NCBI GenBank assembly: GCA_020638495.1
Contig: JACKIN010000011.1
Location: 1 to 64,000 of the forward strand
Direction of reading: 5' to 3'
DNA: 64,000 nucleotides
DNA from: Geminicoccaceae bacterium
GTDB taxonomy: Bacteria; Pseudomonadota; Alphaproteobacteria; Geminicoccales; Geminicoccaceae
Both the position numbers and the translations under genes were made by a program. Positions 37,621 through 57,410 of this stretch are shown here, in pieces. Under the pieces are notes generated by a model. It searched no databases and was not told where the DNA came from. It saw only the letters and a list, made by a program, of their open reading frames with translations. Within the stretch, counting starts at the first letter, position 1; the number at the start of each line of letters is the position of its first letter.

Positions 37621-37926
37621 TCACCAGCTCGACTTCACCACGCCGGGCACCTGGCCTTCAGAGGCGAGGTCCCGAAGCGCGATGCGCGACATGCCGAACT
37701 TGCGGTAATAGGCCCGCGGCCGCCCAGTCAGCGTGCAGCGGTTGCGGATGCGCACCCTGGCGCCGTTCCGCGGCAGGGCGGCGAGCTTCAGCACGGCCTC
37801 GAAACGCACCTCGGGGTCGCCCTCGCGGTTGGCGATCACGGCCTTCAGCGCCGCCCGCTTGGCGGCCTGCTGAGCGACCATCTCCCGACGGCGCTTGTTC
37901 TTCTCGATGGCACTCTTCTTGGCCAT
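37621..37926 (-). CDS. rpsN: 30S ribosomal protein S14 (zinc-independent form)
   Basis: The 101-residue product is the long C-minus form: the Cys pairs of the zinc form are absent and only one Cys remains (RNRCTLTGRPR). The ATG at 37926 gives the family start AKKS; upstream in-frame codons extend into the rplE end. Confidence 0.98.
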   Translation of the reverse strand: MAKKSAIEKNKRRREMVAQQAAKRAALKAVIANREGDPEVRFEAVLKLAALPRNGARVRIRNRCTLTGRPRAYYRKFGMSRIALRDLASEGQVPGVVKSSW

Positions 37927-37942
37927 TGGGCGATCCTCTCCG

Positions 37943-38485
37943 TCAGGTCCGAAACGGCATGTCGAACCCCTTGAGAAGCGACAGCGCTTCCGCATCGGTC
38001 CTGGCCGTGGTGCAGATGATGATATCCATGCCCCGGATCTCGTCGACCTCGTCGTAATTGATCTCGGGGAAGACGATCTGCTCCTTCAGGCCGAAGGCAT
38101 AGTTGCCCCGGCCGTCGAAGCTCTTGGGCGAGATGCCGCGGAAGTCCCGGACCCGCGGCAGGGCGATCGTCACCAGCCGGTCGAGGAACTCGTACATCCG
38201 CTGGCTGCGCAGCGTGACCTTGGTGCCGATCGGCATGCCTTCGCGCAGCTTGAAGTTGGCGACCGACTTCTTCGCCCGGCAGACCGCCGGCTTCTGCCCG
38301 GAGATCTTGGTGAGATCGCCCACCGCGGCGGTCATCTTCTTGCTGTCCGTGACGGCCTTGCCGACCGCCATGTTGATGACGATCTTCTCCAGCCGCGGCA
38401 CCTGCATGACGTTCTTGTAGCCGTACTGCTCCTGCAGTTGGCCACGCACCACCTCGTCGTAGCGCTGCTTGAAACGAGCCGTCAT
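37943..38485 (-). CDS. rplE: 50S ribosomal protein L5
   Basis: L5 carries 5S rRNA into the large subunit and touches the P-site tRNA. The 180-residue product has PRLEKIVINMAVG and the GNYAFGLKEQIVFPEI segment. ATG at 38485 chosen, since the longer frame only reads back through rplX. Confidence 0.98.
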   Translation of the reverse strand: MTARFKQRYDEVVRGQLQEQYGYKNVMQVPRLEKIVINMAVGKAVTDSKKMTAAVGDLTKISGQKPAVCRAKKSVANFKLREGMPIGTKVTLRSQRMYEFLDRLVTIALPRVRDFRGISPKSFDGRGNYAFGLKEQIVFPEINYDEVDEIRGMDIIICTTARTDAEALSLLKGFDMPFRT

Positions 38486-38495
38486 CACCTCATCC

Positions 38496-38813
38496 TCAGC
38501 GATCGATGATCTCGCCGGACCGCTTCGCGAAGCGGACCTTGCGGCCGTCATCGAGGAACTTGAACCCGATCCGGGTCGGCTTGCCGTCCGTGGGATCGAT
38601 GTGCGCTACATTGGAGACTTGGATCGGCGCCTCGCGGCTCTCGATCCCGCCGGCCCCACGAGCACTCGGCTTGGTGTGCTTCTTCACCTGCTGAGCACCC
38701 TGGACCACCACCCGGTTCTCGGCCGGCAGGACCTTCAGGACCTCGCCTTCCACCCCCTTCGACTTGCCGGCGATCACCACCACCCGGTCGCCCTTGCGAA
38801 TACGCGCGGCCAT
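38496..38813 (-). CDS. rplX: 50S ribosomal protein L24
   Basis: L24 starts large-subunit assembly at 23S rRNA domain I. The 105-residue product has an N-terminal KOW motif (KGDRVVVIAGKSKGVEGEV). The ATG at 38813 shares one base with the rplN stop; a GTG three bases earlier is also in frame. Confidence 0.97.
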   Translation of the reverse strand: MAARIRKGDRVVVIAGKSKGVEGEVLKVLPAENRVVVQGAQQVKKHTKPSARGAGGIESREAPIQVSNVAHIDPTDGKPTRIGFKFLDDGRKVRFAKRSGEIIDR

Positions 38814-39181
38814 CACAAAACCTCCGGGGCGAGGCTGACGATCTTCATGAACCGCTTGGCACGCAGCTCGCGCGTCACGGGGCCGAAGATGCGCGTGCCG
38901 ATCGGCTCGCCCTGCTTGTTGATGAGCACCGCCGCGTTCTTGTCGAAACGGATCGCCGAGCCGTCGGCCCGGTGGATCTCCTTGGCGGTGCGAACGATGA
39001 CGGCATGATGCACGTCACCCTTCTTCACCTTGCCGCGCGGGATCGCCTCCTTGACGGCGACGACGATGATGTCGCCGACCGACCCCCAGCGGCGATGCGA
39101 GCCACCGAGCACCCGGATGCACTGCACGCGGCGCGCACCCGAATTGTCGGCGACCTCGAGATTGGTCTCGACCTGGATCAT
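38813..39181 (-). CDS. rplN: 50S ribosomal protein L14
   Basis: The 122-residue product is of exact family length, starting MIQVETNLEVADNSGAR and with GPVTRELR near the end. It joins bridge B8 at the subunit interface. 9 bp after rpsQ. Confidence 0.98.
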   Translation of the reverse strand: MIQVETNLEVADNSGARRVQCIRVLGGSHRRWGSVGDIIVVAVKEAIPRGKVKKGDVHHAVIVRTAKEIHRADGSAIRFDKNAAVLINKQGEPIGTRIFGPVTRELRAKRFMKIVSLAPEVL

Positions 39182-39190
39182 CCCCCGCCC

Positions 39191-39454
39191 CTATTCGCTC
39201 GCTGGAGCCGCTTCGGTGGCGGAACCGTCACCGATCACCAACCAGCGCTTGGTCTTGGAAAGCGGGCGGCATTCCTCGATGCGCACCTTGGCGCCGATCG
39301 GCACCGCGTTGCTCTCATCGTGCGCCGCGTAGCGCTTCGAGCGCCGGATATACTTCTTGTAGAGCGGGTGCATGAAACGGCGCTCGACCTTGACGATCAC
39401 CGTCTTCTCACCCTTGTCGCTGACCACGACACCCTGCAACACGCGCTTCGGCAT
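39191..39454 (-). CDS. rpsQ: 30S ribosomal protein S17
   Basis: The 87-residue OB-fold protein binds 16S helix 11. MPKRVLQGVVVSDK and ECRPLSKTKRW are conserved, with an Ala/Glu-rich C-terminal tail. 9 bp after rpmC. Confidence 0.98.
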   Translation of the reverse strand: MPKRVLQGVVVSDKGEKTVIVKVERRFMHPLYKKYIRRSKRYAAHDESNAVPIGAKVRIEECRPLSKTKRWLVIGDGSATEAAPASE

Positions 39455-39463
39455 GGTCCTCTC

Positions 39464-39667
39464 CTAGCCCGCGCCGCCGGCGGCACGCCGTTCGTGCAGC
39501 ACCGTCTTGATGCGGGCAATGTCGCGTCGCACCACGCTCATCCGCGCCGTGCCCTCGAGCTGGCCGGTGGCGCGCTGGAAGCGCAGGTTGAACTGTTCCT
39601 TCTTCAGCTGCAGCAACCGATCGCTGAGCTGGTCGACTGTCTCGGCGCGCATGTCACTCGCGTTCAT
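39464..39667 (-). CDS. rpmC: 50S ribosomal protein L29
   Basis: The 67-residue two-helix protein sits at the tunnel exit, where trigger factor docks. Core LKKEQFNLRFQRATGQLE is clear. The ATG at 39667 overlaps the rplP stop as ATGA; an ATG 15 bp further in is the alternative. The long open frame upstream is only a shadow over rplP and rpsC. Confidence 0.97.
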   Translation of the reverse strand: MNASDMRAETVDQLSDRLLQLKKEQFNLRFQRATGQLEGTARMSVVRRDIARIKTVLHERRAAGGAG

Positions 39668-40086
39668 GCCGCGTCCTCCTGCACTCGGTGCACGAAGCGG
39701 GTGCCGATCGGCAGCTTGGCCGAGGCGCGCTGAAGCGCCTCCTCGGCGAGCTGATGCGGCACGCCGTCGATCTCGAACATGATGCGGCCGCGCTGCACGG
39801 GGGCCACCCAGAACTCGACCGAGCCCTTGCCCTTGCCCATGCGCACCTCGGCCGGCTTCTTCGACACCGGCTTGGCCGGGAAGATCCGGATCCAGACCCG
39901 GCCGGCACGCTTCAGATGGCGGGTGATCGCCCGCCGCGCCGCCTCGATCTGGCGCGCCGTGATCCGCCCGCCTTCCGTCGCCTTCATGCCGAAGGCGCCG
40001 AAGTTCAGCTCGGCCCCGCCTTTGGTCATGCCGCGCACGCGGCCCTTGTGGGCCTTGCGGAATTTGGTTCGTTTCGGCTGCAACAT
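39664..40086 (-). CDS. rplP: 50S ribosomal protein L16
   Basis: L16 lies near the A-site tRNA elbow and the peptidyl-transferase centre. The 140-residue product has MLQPKRTKFRKAHKGR and the RMGKGKGSVEFWVA loop. 18 bp after rpsC. Confidence 0.98.
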   Translation of the reverse strand: MLQPKRTKFRKAHKGRVRGMTKGGAELNFGAFGMKATEGGRITARQIEAARRAITRHLKRAGRVWIRIFPAKPVSKKPAEVRMGKGKGSVEFWVAPVQRGRIMFEIDGVPHQLAEEALQRASAKLPIGTRFVHRVQEDAA

Positions 40087-40104
40087 CTCTGAATTCCCAA
40101 GCCC

Positions 40105-40785
40105 TCAGGCGCGTCCCGGATTCTGCTCGTTGAAGCGTTGGTCGAAGGCCATCGGGTCGTGCTCCATGATCTCGCCGCGGAACACCCAGACCTTCACGCC
40201 GCACGTGCCATAGGGCGTGTGCGACGTCGCCTTGCCGAAATCGATGTTGGCGCGCAGCGTGTGCAGCGGCACCCGGCCCTCGCGATACCACTCCGTCCGC
40301 GCAATCTCGGCACCGCCGAGACGACCGCCGCAGGTCACCCGGATGCCCTGGGCGCCGAGCCGCATGGCCGACTGCACGGCCCGCTTCATGGCGCGCCGGA
40401 ACGTGACCCGGCGGGCGAGCTGCTGGGCGATGTTCTCGGCGACCAGCCGCGCGTCGAGCTCCGGCTTCCTGATCTCGACGATGTTGAGATGCACCTCGCC
40501 ACCGCAGAGCTTCGCCAGGTCGCGCCGGAGATTCTCGATCTCCTGGCCCTTCTTGCCGATGACCACGCCGGGCCTCGCCGAGTAGATGGTGACCCGGGCC
40601 TTCTTCGCCGGCCGCTCGATGACGATGCGGCTGACACCCGCCTGGGCCAGCCGCTTCATCAGGAAGCGGCGGATCTCGACGTCGTCGGCGAGCAGCTGGG
40701 CGTAGTCGCGATCGGCGTACCAGCGCGAATCCCAGGTGCGGTTGATGCCGACGCGCAGGCCGACCGGATTGACCTTCTGCCCCAT
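40105..40785 (-). CDS. rpsC: 30S ribosomal protein S3
   Basis: S3 lies at the mRNA entry channel. The 226-residue product has the start MGQKVNPVGLRVGINRTWDS, a type II KH domain with the GXXG loop in VIGKKGQEIENL, and the C-terminal domain with GVKVWVFRGE. One-base overlap with rplV. Confidence 0.98.
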   Translation of the reverse strand: MGQKVNPVGLRVGINRTWDSRWYADRDYAQLLADDVEIRRFLMKRLAQAGVSRIVIERPAKKARVTIYSARPGVVIGKKGQEIENLRRDLAKLCGGEVHLNIVEIRKPELDARLVAENIAQQLARRVTFRRAMKRAVQSAMRLGAQGIRVTCGGRLGGAEIARTEWYREGRVPLHTLRANIDFGKATSHTPYGTCGVKVWVFRGEIMEHDPMAFDQRFNEQNPGRA

Positions 40786-41174
40786 CAGGCGGCCTCCTCT
40801 TGCTCGGCCCGCTCCTGCACGACGATGCGCAGCTGGCTGAAATGCTTGACGACGCGACCGGCCCGGCCACGGGCACGCGGCTTGAAGCGCTTCATGACGA
40901 GCCGCTTGCCGACACTCGCCTCGGCGACGTAGAGCCGGTCGACGTCGAGCGCGTGGTTGTTCTCGGCATTGGCCACGGCCGACTGCAGTGCCTTGAACAC
41001 CACCTCCGACACGCGCTTGCGATTGAACTCGAGCGCCACCAGCGCCTTGTCCACCTTCATCCCGTTGATCATCCCGGCCAGGAGGCCGAGCTTCTGCGGG
41101 CTCGAGCGGACGAGGGTGGCGACCGCCATGGCCTCGTTGTCGGCGAGGCGCCGCTCCTGCTTCGGCTTGCCCAT
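40785..41174 (-). CDS. rplV: 50S ribosomal protein L22
   Basis: L22 lines the exit tunnel with a long beta hairpin. The 129-residue product has the VRSSPQKLGLLAGMINGM start region and the hairpin KRFKPRARGRAGRVVK, with no deletion of the kind linked to macrolide resistance. A short Glu/Ala-rich tail ends it. Confidence 0.98.
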   Translation of the reverse strand: MGKPKQERRLADNEAMAVATLVRSSPQKLGLLAGMINGMKVDKALVALEFNRKRVSEVVFKALQSAVANAENNHALDVDRLYVAEASVGKRLVMKRFKPRARGRAGRVVKHFSQLRIVVQERAEQEEAA

Positions 41175-41176
41175 GG

Positions 41177-41455
41177 CTATTTCCTTCTCGCCTTCTTGTC
41201 GGCGCCGTGCCCCGTATAGGTGCGCGTCGGCGAGAACTCGCCGAGCTTGTGCCCGACCATGTTCTCGGTGACGTAGACCGGCACGAATTTCTTGCCGTTG
41301 TAGACGGCGAAGGTCAGGCCGACGAAATCCGGCATGATCGTCGAGCGTCGCGACCAGGTCTTGATGATCTCGTTGCGGCCCGAGGACCGCGCCTTCTCGA
41401 CCTTGTCGAAGAGATAGCCGTCGACGAACGGGCCCTTCCAGACGGAACGGGGCAT
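41177..41455 (-). CDS. rpsS: 30S ribosomal protein S19
   Basis: The 92-residue product begins PRSVWKGPFVDGYL and ends with GEFSPTRTYTGH plus a basic tail, the usual S19 form. It works with S13 in the 30S head. The open frame further upstream is a shadow over rplB. Confidence 0.98.
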   Translation of the reverse strand: MPRSVWKGPFVDGYLFDKVEKARSSGRNEIIKTWSRRSTIMPDFVGLTFAVYNGKKFVPVYVTENMVGHKLGEFSPTRTYTGHGADKKARRK

Positions 41456-41457
41456 GC

Positions 41458-42300
41458 TCAGCCTCCTCTCTTCTTGGCTTTGTGGCGGCTGCGAATGATC
41501 ATGCCCTGCGTCTTCTTGTTGCTCCGGGTGCGCGTGCCCTTGGTGTCCTTGCCCCAGGGCGTCACCGGATGCCGGCCGCCCGAGGTGCGGCCCTCGCCGC
41601 CGCCATGCGGGTGATCGACCGGGTTCATGGCGACACCACGGACATGCGGCCGCTTGCCCAGCCAGCGCTTGCGACCAGCCTTGCCGTAATTGATGTTCTG
41701 GTGATCGGGGTTCGACACCGCGCCAATGCTCGCCATGCAGGTCGAATGCACGCGGCGGATCTCGCCCGAGCCCAGGCGAACCTGGGTGTAGTCGCCGTCG
41801 CGGCCGACGATCTGCGCGTAGGAGCCGGCCGAACGGGCGATCTGGCCGCCCTTGCCCGGCTTCAGCTCGACATTGTGGATCACCGTGCCGATCGGGATGG
41901 CGCGGACCGGGGCCGCGTTGCCCGGCTTCACGTCGACCCGCTCGCCGGCGATCACCTTGTCGCCGGCCTGCAGCCGCTGCGGTGCCAGGATGTAGGCCTG
42001 CTCGCCGTCCTCGTAGCCGATCAGCGCGATGAACGCCGTGCGGTTGGGATCGTACTCGAGCCGCTCGACCGTCCCGTTGACGCCGAACTTGCGCCGCTTG
42101 AAGTCGACCATGCGATAGGCGCGCTTGTGCCCGCCACCGATATAGCGCGCCGTCGTGCGGCCGTGATTGTTGCGGCCGCCGGACTTGGTCAGCCCTTCGG
42201 TCAGCTTCTTGACCGGCTTGCCCTTCCACAGGGCAGAGCGGTCCACGGTGACGAGCTGTCGCCGCGAAGGACTGGTCGGGTTGTACTGCTTGAGCGCCAT
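41458..42300 (-). CDS. rplB: 50S ribosomal protein L2
   Basis: L2 is one of the most conserved large-subunit proteins and is needed for subunit joining and peptide-bond activity. The 280-residue product has MALKQYNPTSPSRRQ and the Gly/His-rich loop HPHGGGEGRTSGGRHP with its conserved His. 2 bp before rpsS. Confidence 0.99.
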   Translation of the reverse strand: MALKQYNPTSPSRRQLVTVDRSALWKGKPVKKLTEGLTKSGGRNNHGRTTARYIGGGHKRAYRMVDFKRRKFGVNGTVERLEYDPNRTAFIALIGYEDGEQAYILAPQRLQAGDKVIAGERVDVKPGNAAPVRAIPIGTVIHNVELKPGKGGQIARSAGSYAQIVGRDGDYTQVRLGSGEIRRVHSTCMASIGAVSNPDHQNINYGKAGRKRWLGKRPHVRGVAMNPVDHPHGGGEGRTSGGRHPVTPWGKDTKGTRTRSNKKTQGMIIRSRHKAKKRGG

Positions 42301-42310
42301 CGCCGGTCCC

Positions 42311-42604
42311 TCAGATGCCGGTCGTCACGTCGATCGCCTGGCCATCGGCCAGCGTGACGAACGCCTTCTTGATGTCGTTCCGCTTGCCCGGTCGGCCGCG
42401 GAACCGCTTGGTCTTGCCCTTCTGCACGAGCGTGTTCACCGCCGTCACCTTGACGCCGAAGATGCTCTCCACGGCTTCCTTGATCTCGCCCTTGTCGGCG
42501 TCGAGCCGGACCTTGAAGACCACCTGGCCGTTCTCGGAGACCCGGGTCGCCTTCTCGGTGATCACCGGGGCCACGATCACGTCGTAATTGCGCGCCGTCG
42601 TCAT
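42311..42604 (-). CDS. rplW: 50S ribosomal protein L23
   Basis: L23 at the tunnel exit docks trigger factor and SRP. The 97-residue product has the ITEKATRVSENGQVVFKV core and the basic loop KTKRFRGRPGKR. The ATG overlaps the rplD stop as ATGA. Confidence 0.98.
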   Translation of the reverse strand: MTTARNYDVIVAPVITEKATRVSENGQVVFKVRLDADKGEIKEAVESIFGVKVTAVNTLVQKGKTKRFRGRPGKRNDIKKAFVTLADGQAIDVTTGI

Positions 42605-43221
42605 GCTAGGCGCTCCTCGAGCAGCTTCGCCGCGTCCCGGGTCAGGACCAGCACGTCGCGCCGCAGGATGTCGTAGACGTTGGCACCCTCCTGCGGCAGC
42701 AGGTCGATGGTCGGCAGATTGCGCGAGGCGAGCGCGAAGTTGCGCTCGGGCTCGCCGGCCACCACGAAGAGAGCGGAGCCGAGGCCCAGCTTGTCGAGCA
42801 CGCCGCCCATCAGCCTGGTCTTGGGCTCGGTCAGCGCCGCCTCGTCCAGGACGATGAGCTGCCCGGCCCCGGCCTTGGCCGAGAGCGCGCAGCGCAGGCC
42901 GAGCTTCCGCAGCTTCTTGGTCAGGTCGGTGCTGTGATCGCGCGGCGTCGGCCCGAAGGCGCGACCACCGGTGCGGAAGATGTTGGCCCGCTTGCTGCCG
43001 TGGCGCGCGCGGCCCGTCCCCTTCTGCTTGTAGATCTTGGCCGTCGAGCCACTGACCTCGCCCCGGGTCTTGATCTTGTGGGTCCCGGCGCGGCGCTTGG
43101 CGAGCTGCCAGGTCACCACCCGGTGCAGGATGTCGCGGCGCACCGGCACGGCGAAGACGGCGTCGTTCAGCTCGGTAGAGCCGACCACCTCGCCCGCCAG
43201 GTTCTTGACGTCGACCTGCAT
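42601..43221 (-). CDS. rplD: 50S ribosomal protein L4
   Basis: L4 extends a loop into the exit tunnel and, in E. coli, represses the S10 operon. The 206-residue product has the loop region KQKGTGRARHGSKRANIFRTGG. No S10-type attenuator leader could be identified here, since rpsJ follows tuf by only 32 bp. Confidence 0.98.
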   Translation of the reverse strand: MQVDVKNLAGEVVGSTELNDAVFAVPVRRDILHRVVTWQLAKRRAGTHKIKTRGEVSGSTAKIYKQKGTGRARHGSKRANIFRTGGRAFGPTPRDHSTDLTKKLRKLGLRCALSAKAGAGQLIVLDEAALTEPKTRLMGGVLDKLGLGSALFVVAGEPERNFALASRNLPTIDLLPQEGANVYDILRRDVLVLTRDAAKLLEERLA

Positions 43222-43223
43222 GA

Positions 43224-43943
43224 CTATTCCCCGCCCTCTTCGGCGACGATGGCTTCCATCGCCTCGCCGGCCCTGACCACGGCCGCCGGGAACGGCGCAT
43301 CCTTCGGCAGGGCCTTCTTCACGGCGTCGGTGACCCGAAGCCAGCTGCCCTTGGCACCCGGGACACCGCCCCGGATGAGGATCAGGCCCTGGTCCGGATC
43401 GACGCCGAAGACCTCGAGGTTCTGCACCGTCACATTGCGATGGCCCATGTGGCCGGCCATCTTCTTGCCCTTGAACACCCGGCCCGGATCCTGCCGCTGG
43501 CCGGTCGAGCCGTGGCTGCGATGCGACACCGACACGCCGTGGCTGGCCCTGAGACCGGAGAAATTGTGCCGCTTCATCGCACCCGCGAAGCCCTTGCCGA
43601 TGCTCAGCCCGGCGACGTCGACGAACTGCCCGGCGACGAAGTGGCCGACATGAACCCTCTCGCCGACCCCGAGCAAGGCATCCTCCGCCACCCGGAACTC
43701 GGCGACCTCGGCCTTGGGCTCGACCTTCGCCTTGGCGAAATGGCCGCGCATCGGCTTGGTGACGTTCTTCGGCTTCGCCTTGCCGGCACCGAGCTGGACG
43801 GCGGTGTAGCCATCCTTCTCGACCGTCCGCACGGCCACGACCTCACAGTCGTCGACCTTGAGCACGGTGACCGGAATGTGGCTGCCGTCGACCCCGAAGA
43901 GCCTCGTCATGCCCATCTTCCGGGCGATCATCCCCGTTCGCAT
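43224..43943 (-). CDS. rplC: 50S ribosomal protein L3
   Basis: L3 reaches the peptidyl-transferase centre. The 239-residue product has the GQRQDPGRVFKGKKMAGHMG loop, with the Gln that PrmB methylates in other bacteria, and a C-terminal extension. ATG at 43943 chosen; the longer frame reads back into rpsJ. Confidence 0.98.
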   Translation of the reverse strand: MRTGMIARKMGMTRLFGVDGSHIPVTVLKVDDCEVVAVRTVEKDGYTAVQLGAGKAKPKNVTKPMRGHFAKAKVEPKAEVAEFRVAEDALLGVGERVHVGHFVAGQFVDVAGLSIGKGFAGAMKRHNFSGLRASHGVSVSHRSHGSTGQRQDPGRVFKGKKMAGHMGHRNVTVQNLEVFGVDPDQGLILIRGGVPGAKGSWLRVTDAVKKALPKDAPFPAAVVRAGEAMEAIVAEEGGE

Positions 43944-43953
43944 CGAATTCGCC

Positions 43954-44262
43954 TCAGAGCTTGATCTCGACGTCGACACCCGAGGCGAGGTCGAGCTTCA
44001 TCAGCGCGTCCACGGTCTGGGGGGTCGGGTCGACGATGTCGAGGAGCCGCTTGTGGGTCCGGATCTCGAACTGCTCACGGCTCTTCTTGTCGACGTGCGG
44101 TCCACGGTTCACGGTGAACCGCTCGATTCGGTTGGGCAGCGGGATCGGGCCGCGCACCCGCGCACCGGTCCGCTTCGCCGTGCCGACGATCTCGCGCACC
44201 GACTGGTCGAGCACGCGATGATCGAACGCCTTCAGGCGAATTCTGATGTTCTGCGTTTCCAT
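43954..44262 (-). CDS. rpsJ: 30S ribosomal protein S10 / NusE
   Basis: S10 is part of the 30S head and, as NusE, of antitermination complexes with NusB. The 102-residue product has RIRLKAFDHRVLDQS and LPNRIERFTVNRGPHVDKKSRE, exact family form. It follows tuf by 32 bp, so the S10 genes appear joined to the str operon. Confidence 0.98.
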   Translation of the reverse strand: METQNIRIRLKAFDHRVLDQSVREIVGTAKRTGARVRGPIPLPNRIERFTVNRGPHVDKKSREQFEIRTHKRLLDIVDPTPQTVDALMKLDLASGVDVEIKL

Positions 44263-44273
44263 GACGGACCTGT

Positions 44274-45485
<1,212 letters not shown>

Positions 45486-45516
45486 CGCCCAGTCTCCGTC
45501 CTGTCCAGCGCCTCGT

Positions 45517-47592
<2,076 letters not shown>

Positions 47593-47622
47593 GAATTTCG
47601 TTCCGAGCCGGGTTCGCCGGCC

Positions 47623-48090
47623 TTACCAGCGGTAATGCGAGAAAGCGCGATTGGCCTCGGCCATGCGCAGCGTGTCCTCGCGTTTCTTGAAGGCGGCGCC
47701 GCGACCCTGCGCGGCATCCATGAGCTCGTTGGCGAGCCGGTCGGTCATGGTCTTCTCGGCCCGCTTCTGGGCGGTCGAGATCAGCCAGCGCAGGGCCAGC
47801 GCCTGCCGTCGCTCCGGCCGCACCTCGATCGGCACCTGGTAGGTGGCGCCACCGACGCGGCGTGACTTGACCTCGAGGGTCGGCTTCACGTTGTCGACCG
47901 CCTCGTGGAACATCTCCAGCGCATCCTTGCCCGACCGCGACTGCATCTTGTCGAGGGCGCTGTAGAAGATCGCCTCGGCCACCGACTTCTTGCCGGCTTC
48001 CATCAGGCAATTGATGAATTTCGTGACCACCAAATCGTTGAACTTGGGGTCTGGGAGAACTTCCCGCTTCTCGGCCGCACGACGCCGCAT
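47623..48090 (-). CDS. rpsG: 30S ribosomal protein S7
   Basis: S7 nucleates assembly of the 30S head and lies at the E site; in E. coli it regulates the str operon. The 155-residue product is RRRAAEKREVLPDPKF to ANRAFSHYRW, typical. 24 bp after rpsL. Confidence 0.98.
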   Translation of the reverse strand: MRRRAAEKREVLPDPKFNDLVVTKFINCLMEAGKKSVAEAIFYSALDKMQSRSGKDALEMFHEAVDNVKPTLEVKSRRVGGATYQVPIEVRPERRQALALRWLISTAQKRAEKTMTDRLANELMDAAQGRGAAFKKREDTLRMAEANRAFSHYRW

Positions 48091-48114
48091 CGTTCGTCTT
48101 CCTCGTCTTCAGGC

Positions 48115-48486
48115 TTACTTGGGGCGCTTCACGCCGTACTTCGAACGGCCCTGCTTGCGGCCGTTCACACCCTGCGTATCGAGGGTGCCGCGGATGATGT
48201 GGTAGCGCACGCCCGGCAGGTCCTTGACGCGGCCACCGCGGATGAGCACCACCGAGTGCTCCTGCAGGTTGTGACCTTCGCCGGGGATGTAGCTGGTGAC
48301 CTCGAAGCCGTTGGTCAGCCGGACACGCGCAACCTTGCGCAAGGCCGAGTTCGGCTTCTTCGGCGTCGTCGTGTAGACGCGCGTGCACACCCCGCGCTTC
48401 TGCGGGCAGGCCTGCATGGCCGGCACCTTGTTCCGCTTCGCCGGGACCTTCCGTCCCTGGTTCACCAACTGGTTCGTCGTCGGCAT
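48115..48486 (-). CDS. rpsL: 30S ribosomal protein S12
   Basis: S12 controls decoding accuracy. The 123-residue product has the wild-type TPKKPNSALRK and VKDLPGVRYH loops, including the lysines whose change gives streptomycin resistance elsewhere, so this looks drug-sensitive. ATG at 48486 chosen; a longer open frame reads into the leader. First gene of the str operon. Confidence 0.98.
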   Translation of the reverse strand: MPTTNQLVNQGRKVPAKRNKVPAMQACPQKRGVCTRVYTTTPKKPNSALRKVARVRLTNGFEVTSYIPGEGHNLQEHSVVLIRGGRVKDLPGVRYHIIRGTLDTQGVNGRKQGRSKYGVKRPK

Positions 48487-48682
48487 ATCCGAGCTTTCCC
48501 TAGTCGAGCGGACGGCGACGCGCGACCACGCTGCCGCTACCGTCGCCACATGAACAAGAGAAGCGGCCGAATGCCAGAAGGCCTCGGCCACTGCCGCTTG
48601 CTTCGATGTCCGTCCCCGTGTTTCCGGTGCAGCGTCTGATCCGCGAGGGTCACCGCCTGCACCCGAGATGAGCGTGAGGGGC

Positions 48683-48711
48683 TAGTTAGGCCCGTGCAGC
48701 GGCGGCGTCAA
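48683..48711 (-). promoter_or_regulatory. promoter of the str-S10-spc gene run
   Basis: On the minus strand TTGACG (48711-48706) and TAACTA (48688-48683) are exactly 17 bp apart. Transcription would start near 48676, giving a leader of about 190 nt. It lies directly downstream of the rpoC terminator, so the rpoBC and str units are transcribed separately. Confidence 0.65.
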
Positions 48712-48770
48712 GGACAAACCCGGGCAGTCGCCCTGCGGTCCCGACGTCGCAGGCCCGCGCCCCAAGGAGA

Positions 48771-48796
48771 AGGGGCCGCCCTCGCGGGCGGCCCCT
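48771..48796 (-). terminator. intrinsic terminator of rpoBC
   Basis: AGGGGCCGCCC and GGGCGGCCCCT form a perfect 11-bp stem with a 4-nt loop, starting 6 bp after the rpoC stop. On the minus strand it is followed by TCTCCTTGGG, a weak T-containing tail that is typical of GC-rich genomes. Confidence 0.75.
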
Positions 48797-48801
48797 CTCG
48801 C

Positions 48802-52986
<4,185 letters not shown>

Positions 52987-53075
52987 GGTGGTACCTGCTC
53001 TCTAGCGCCGCTCTTGAGGGAGCGCCGGGCGGTCGGGGCCGGACCGCCCGGGCTGAGGAATAGACGGGACCTGGC

Positions 53076-57176
<4,101 letters not shown>

Positions 57177-57352
57177 CACTGACTTCCGTTTCCCATGTCG
57201 GGCCGCCGGTCCACCCGGCGCCCACGTCGCCGGGCCGCCTCAGCGGACCGGCGCAACGACAGAAAGGCGGACCGCAACCCCCGGCTGCAGCCGCCTTCCC
57301 TGTTCAGATATTCATGCGACGTTCGAATGCGCCGAAGGCACACAGCATCGTT

Positions 57353-57388
57353 CCGGGCCTTTCGGCCCGGTCCGGATGCGCGCCGGAC
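57353..57388 (-). promoter_or_regulatory. tandem hairpins in the rplL-rpoB gap (possible attenuator or processing site)
   Basis: On the transcribed strand GTCCGG/CCGGAC (57370-57388, 7-nt loop) is followed at once by CCGGGCC-GAAA-GGCCCGG (57353-57370), a 7-bp stem capped by a GNRA tetraloop. They lie 23 nt past the rplL stop. In E. coli this same gap holds an attenuator and an RNase III site. There is no U-run here, so readthrough control or cleavage are both possible. Confidence 0.5.
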
Positions 57389-57410
57389 GCTCGCCGCGCC
57401 TGTGTCGATC

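Larger units (their letters stand above)
48487..48801 (-). other. rpoC-rpsL intergenic region (315 bp)
   Basis: This is the longest stretch without a gene. It holds the rpoC terminator (48771-48796), the str operon promoter (48683-48711) and a leader of about 190 nt before rpsL. I see no ORF or RNA gene that I can name in the leader. Confidence 0.8.
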
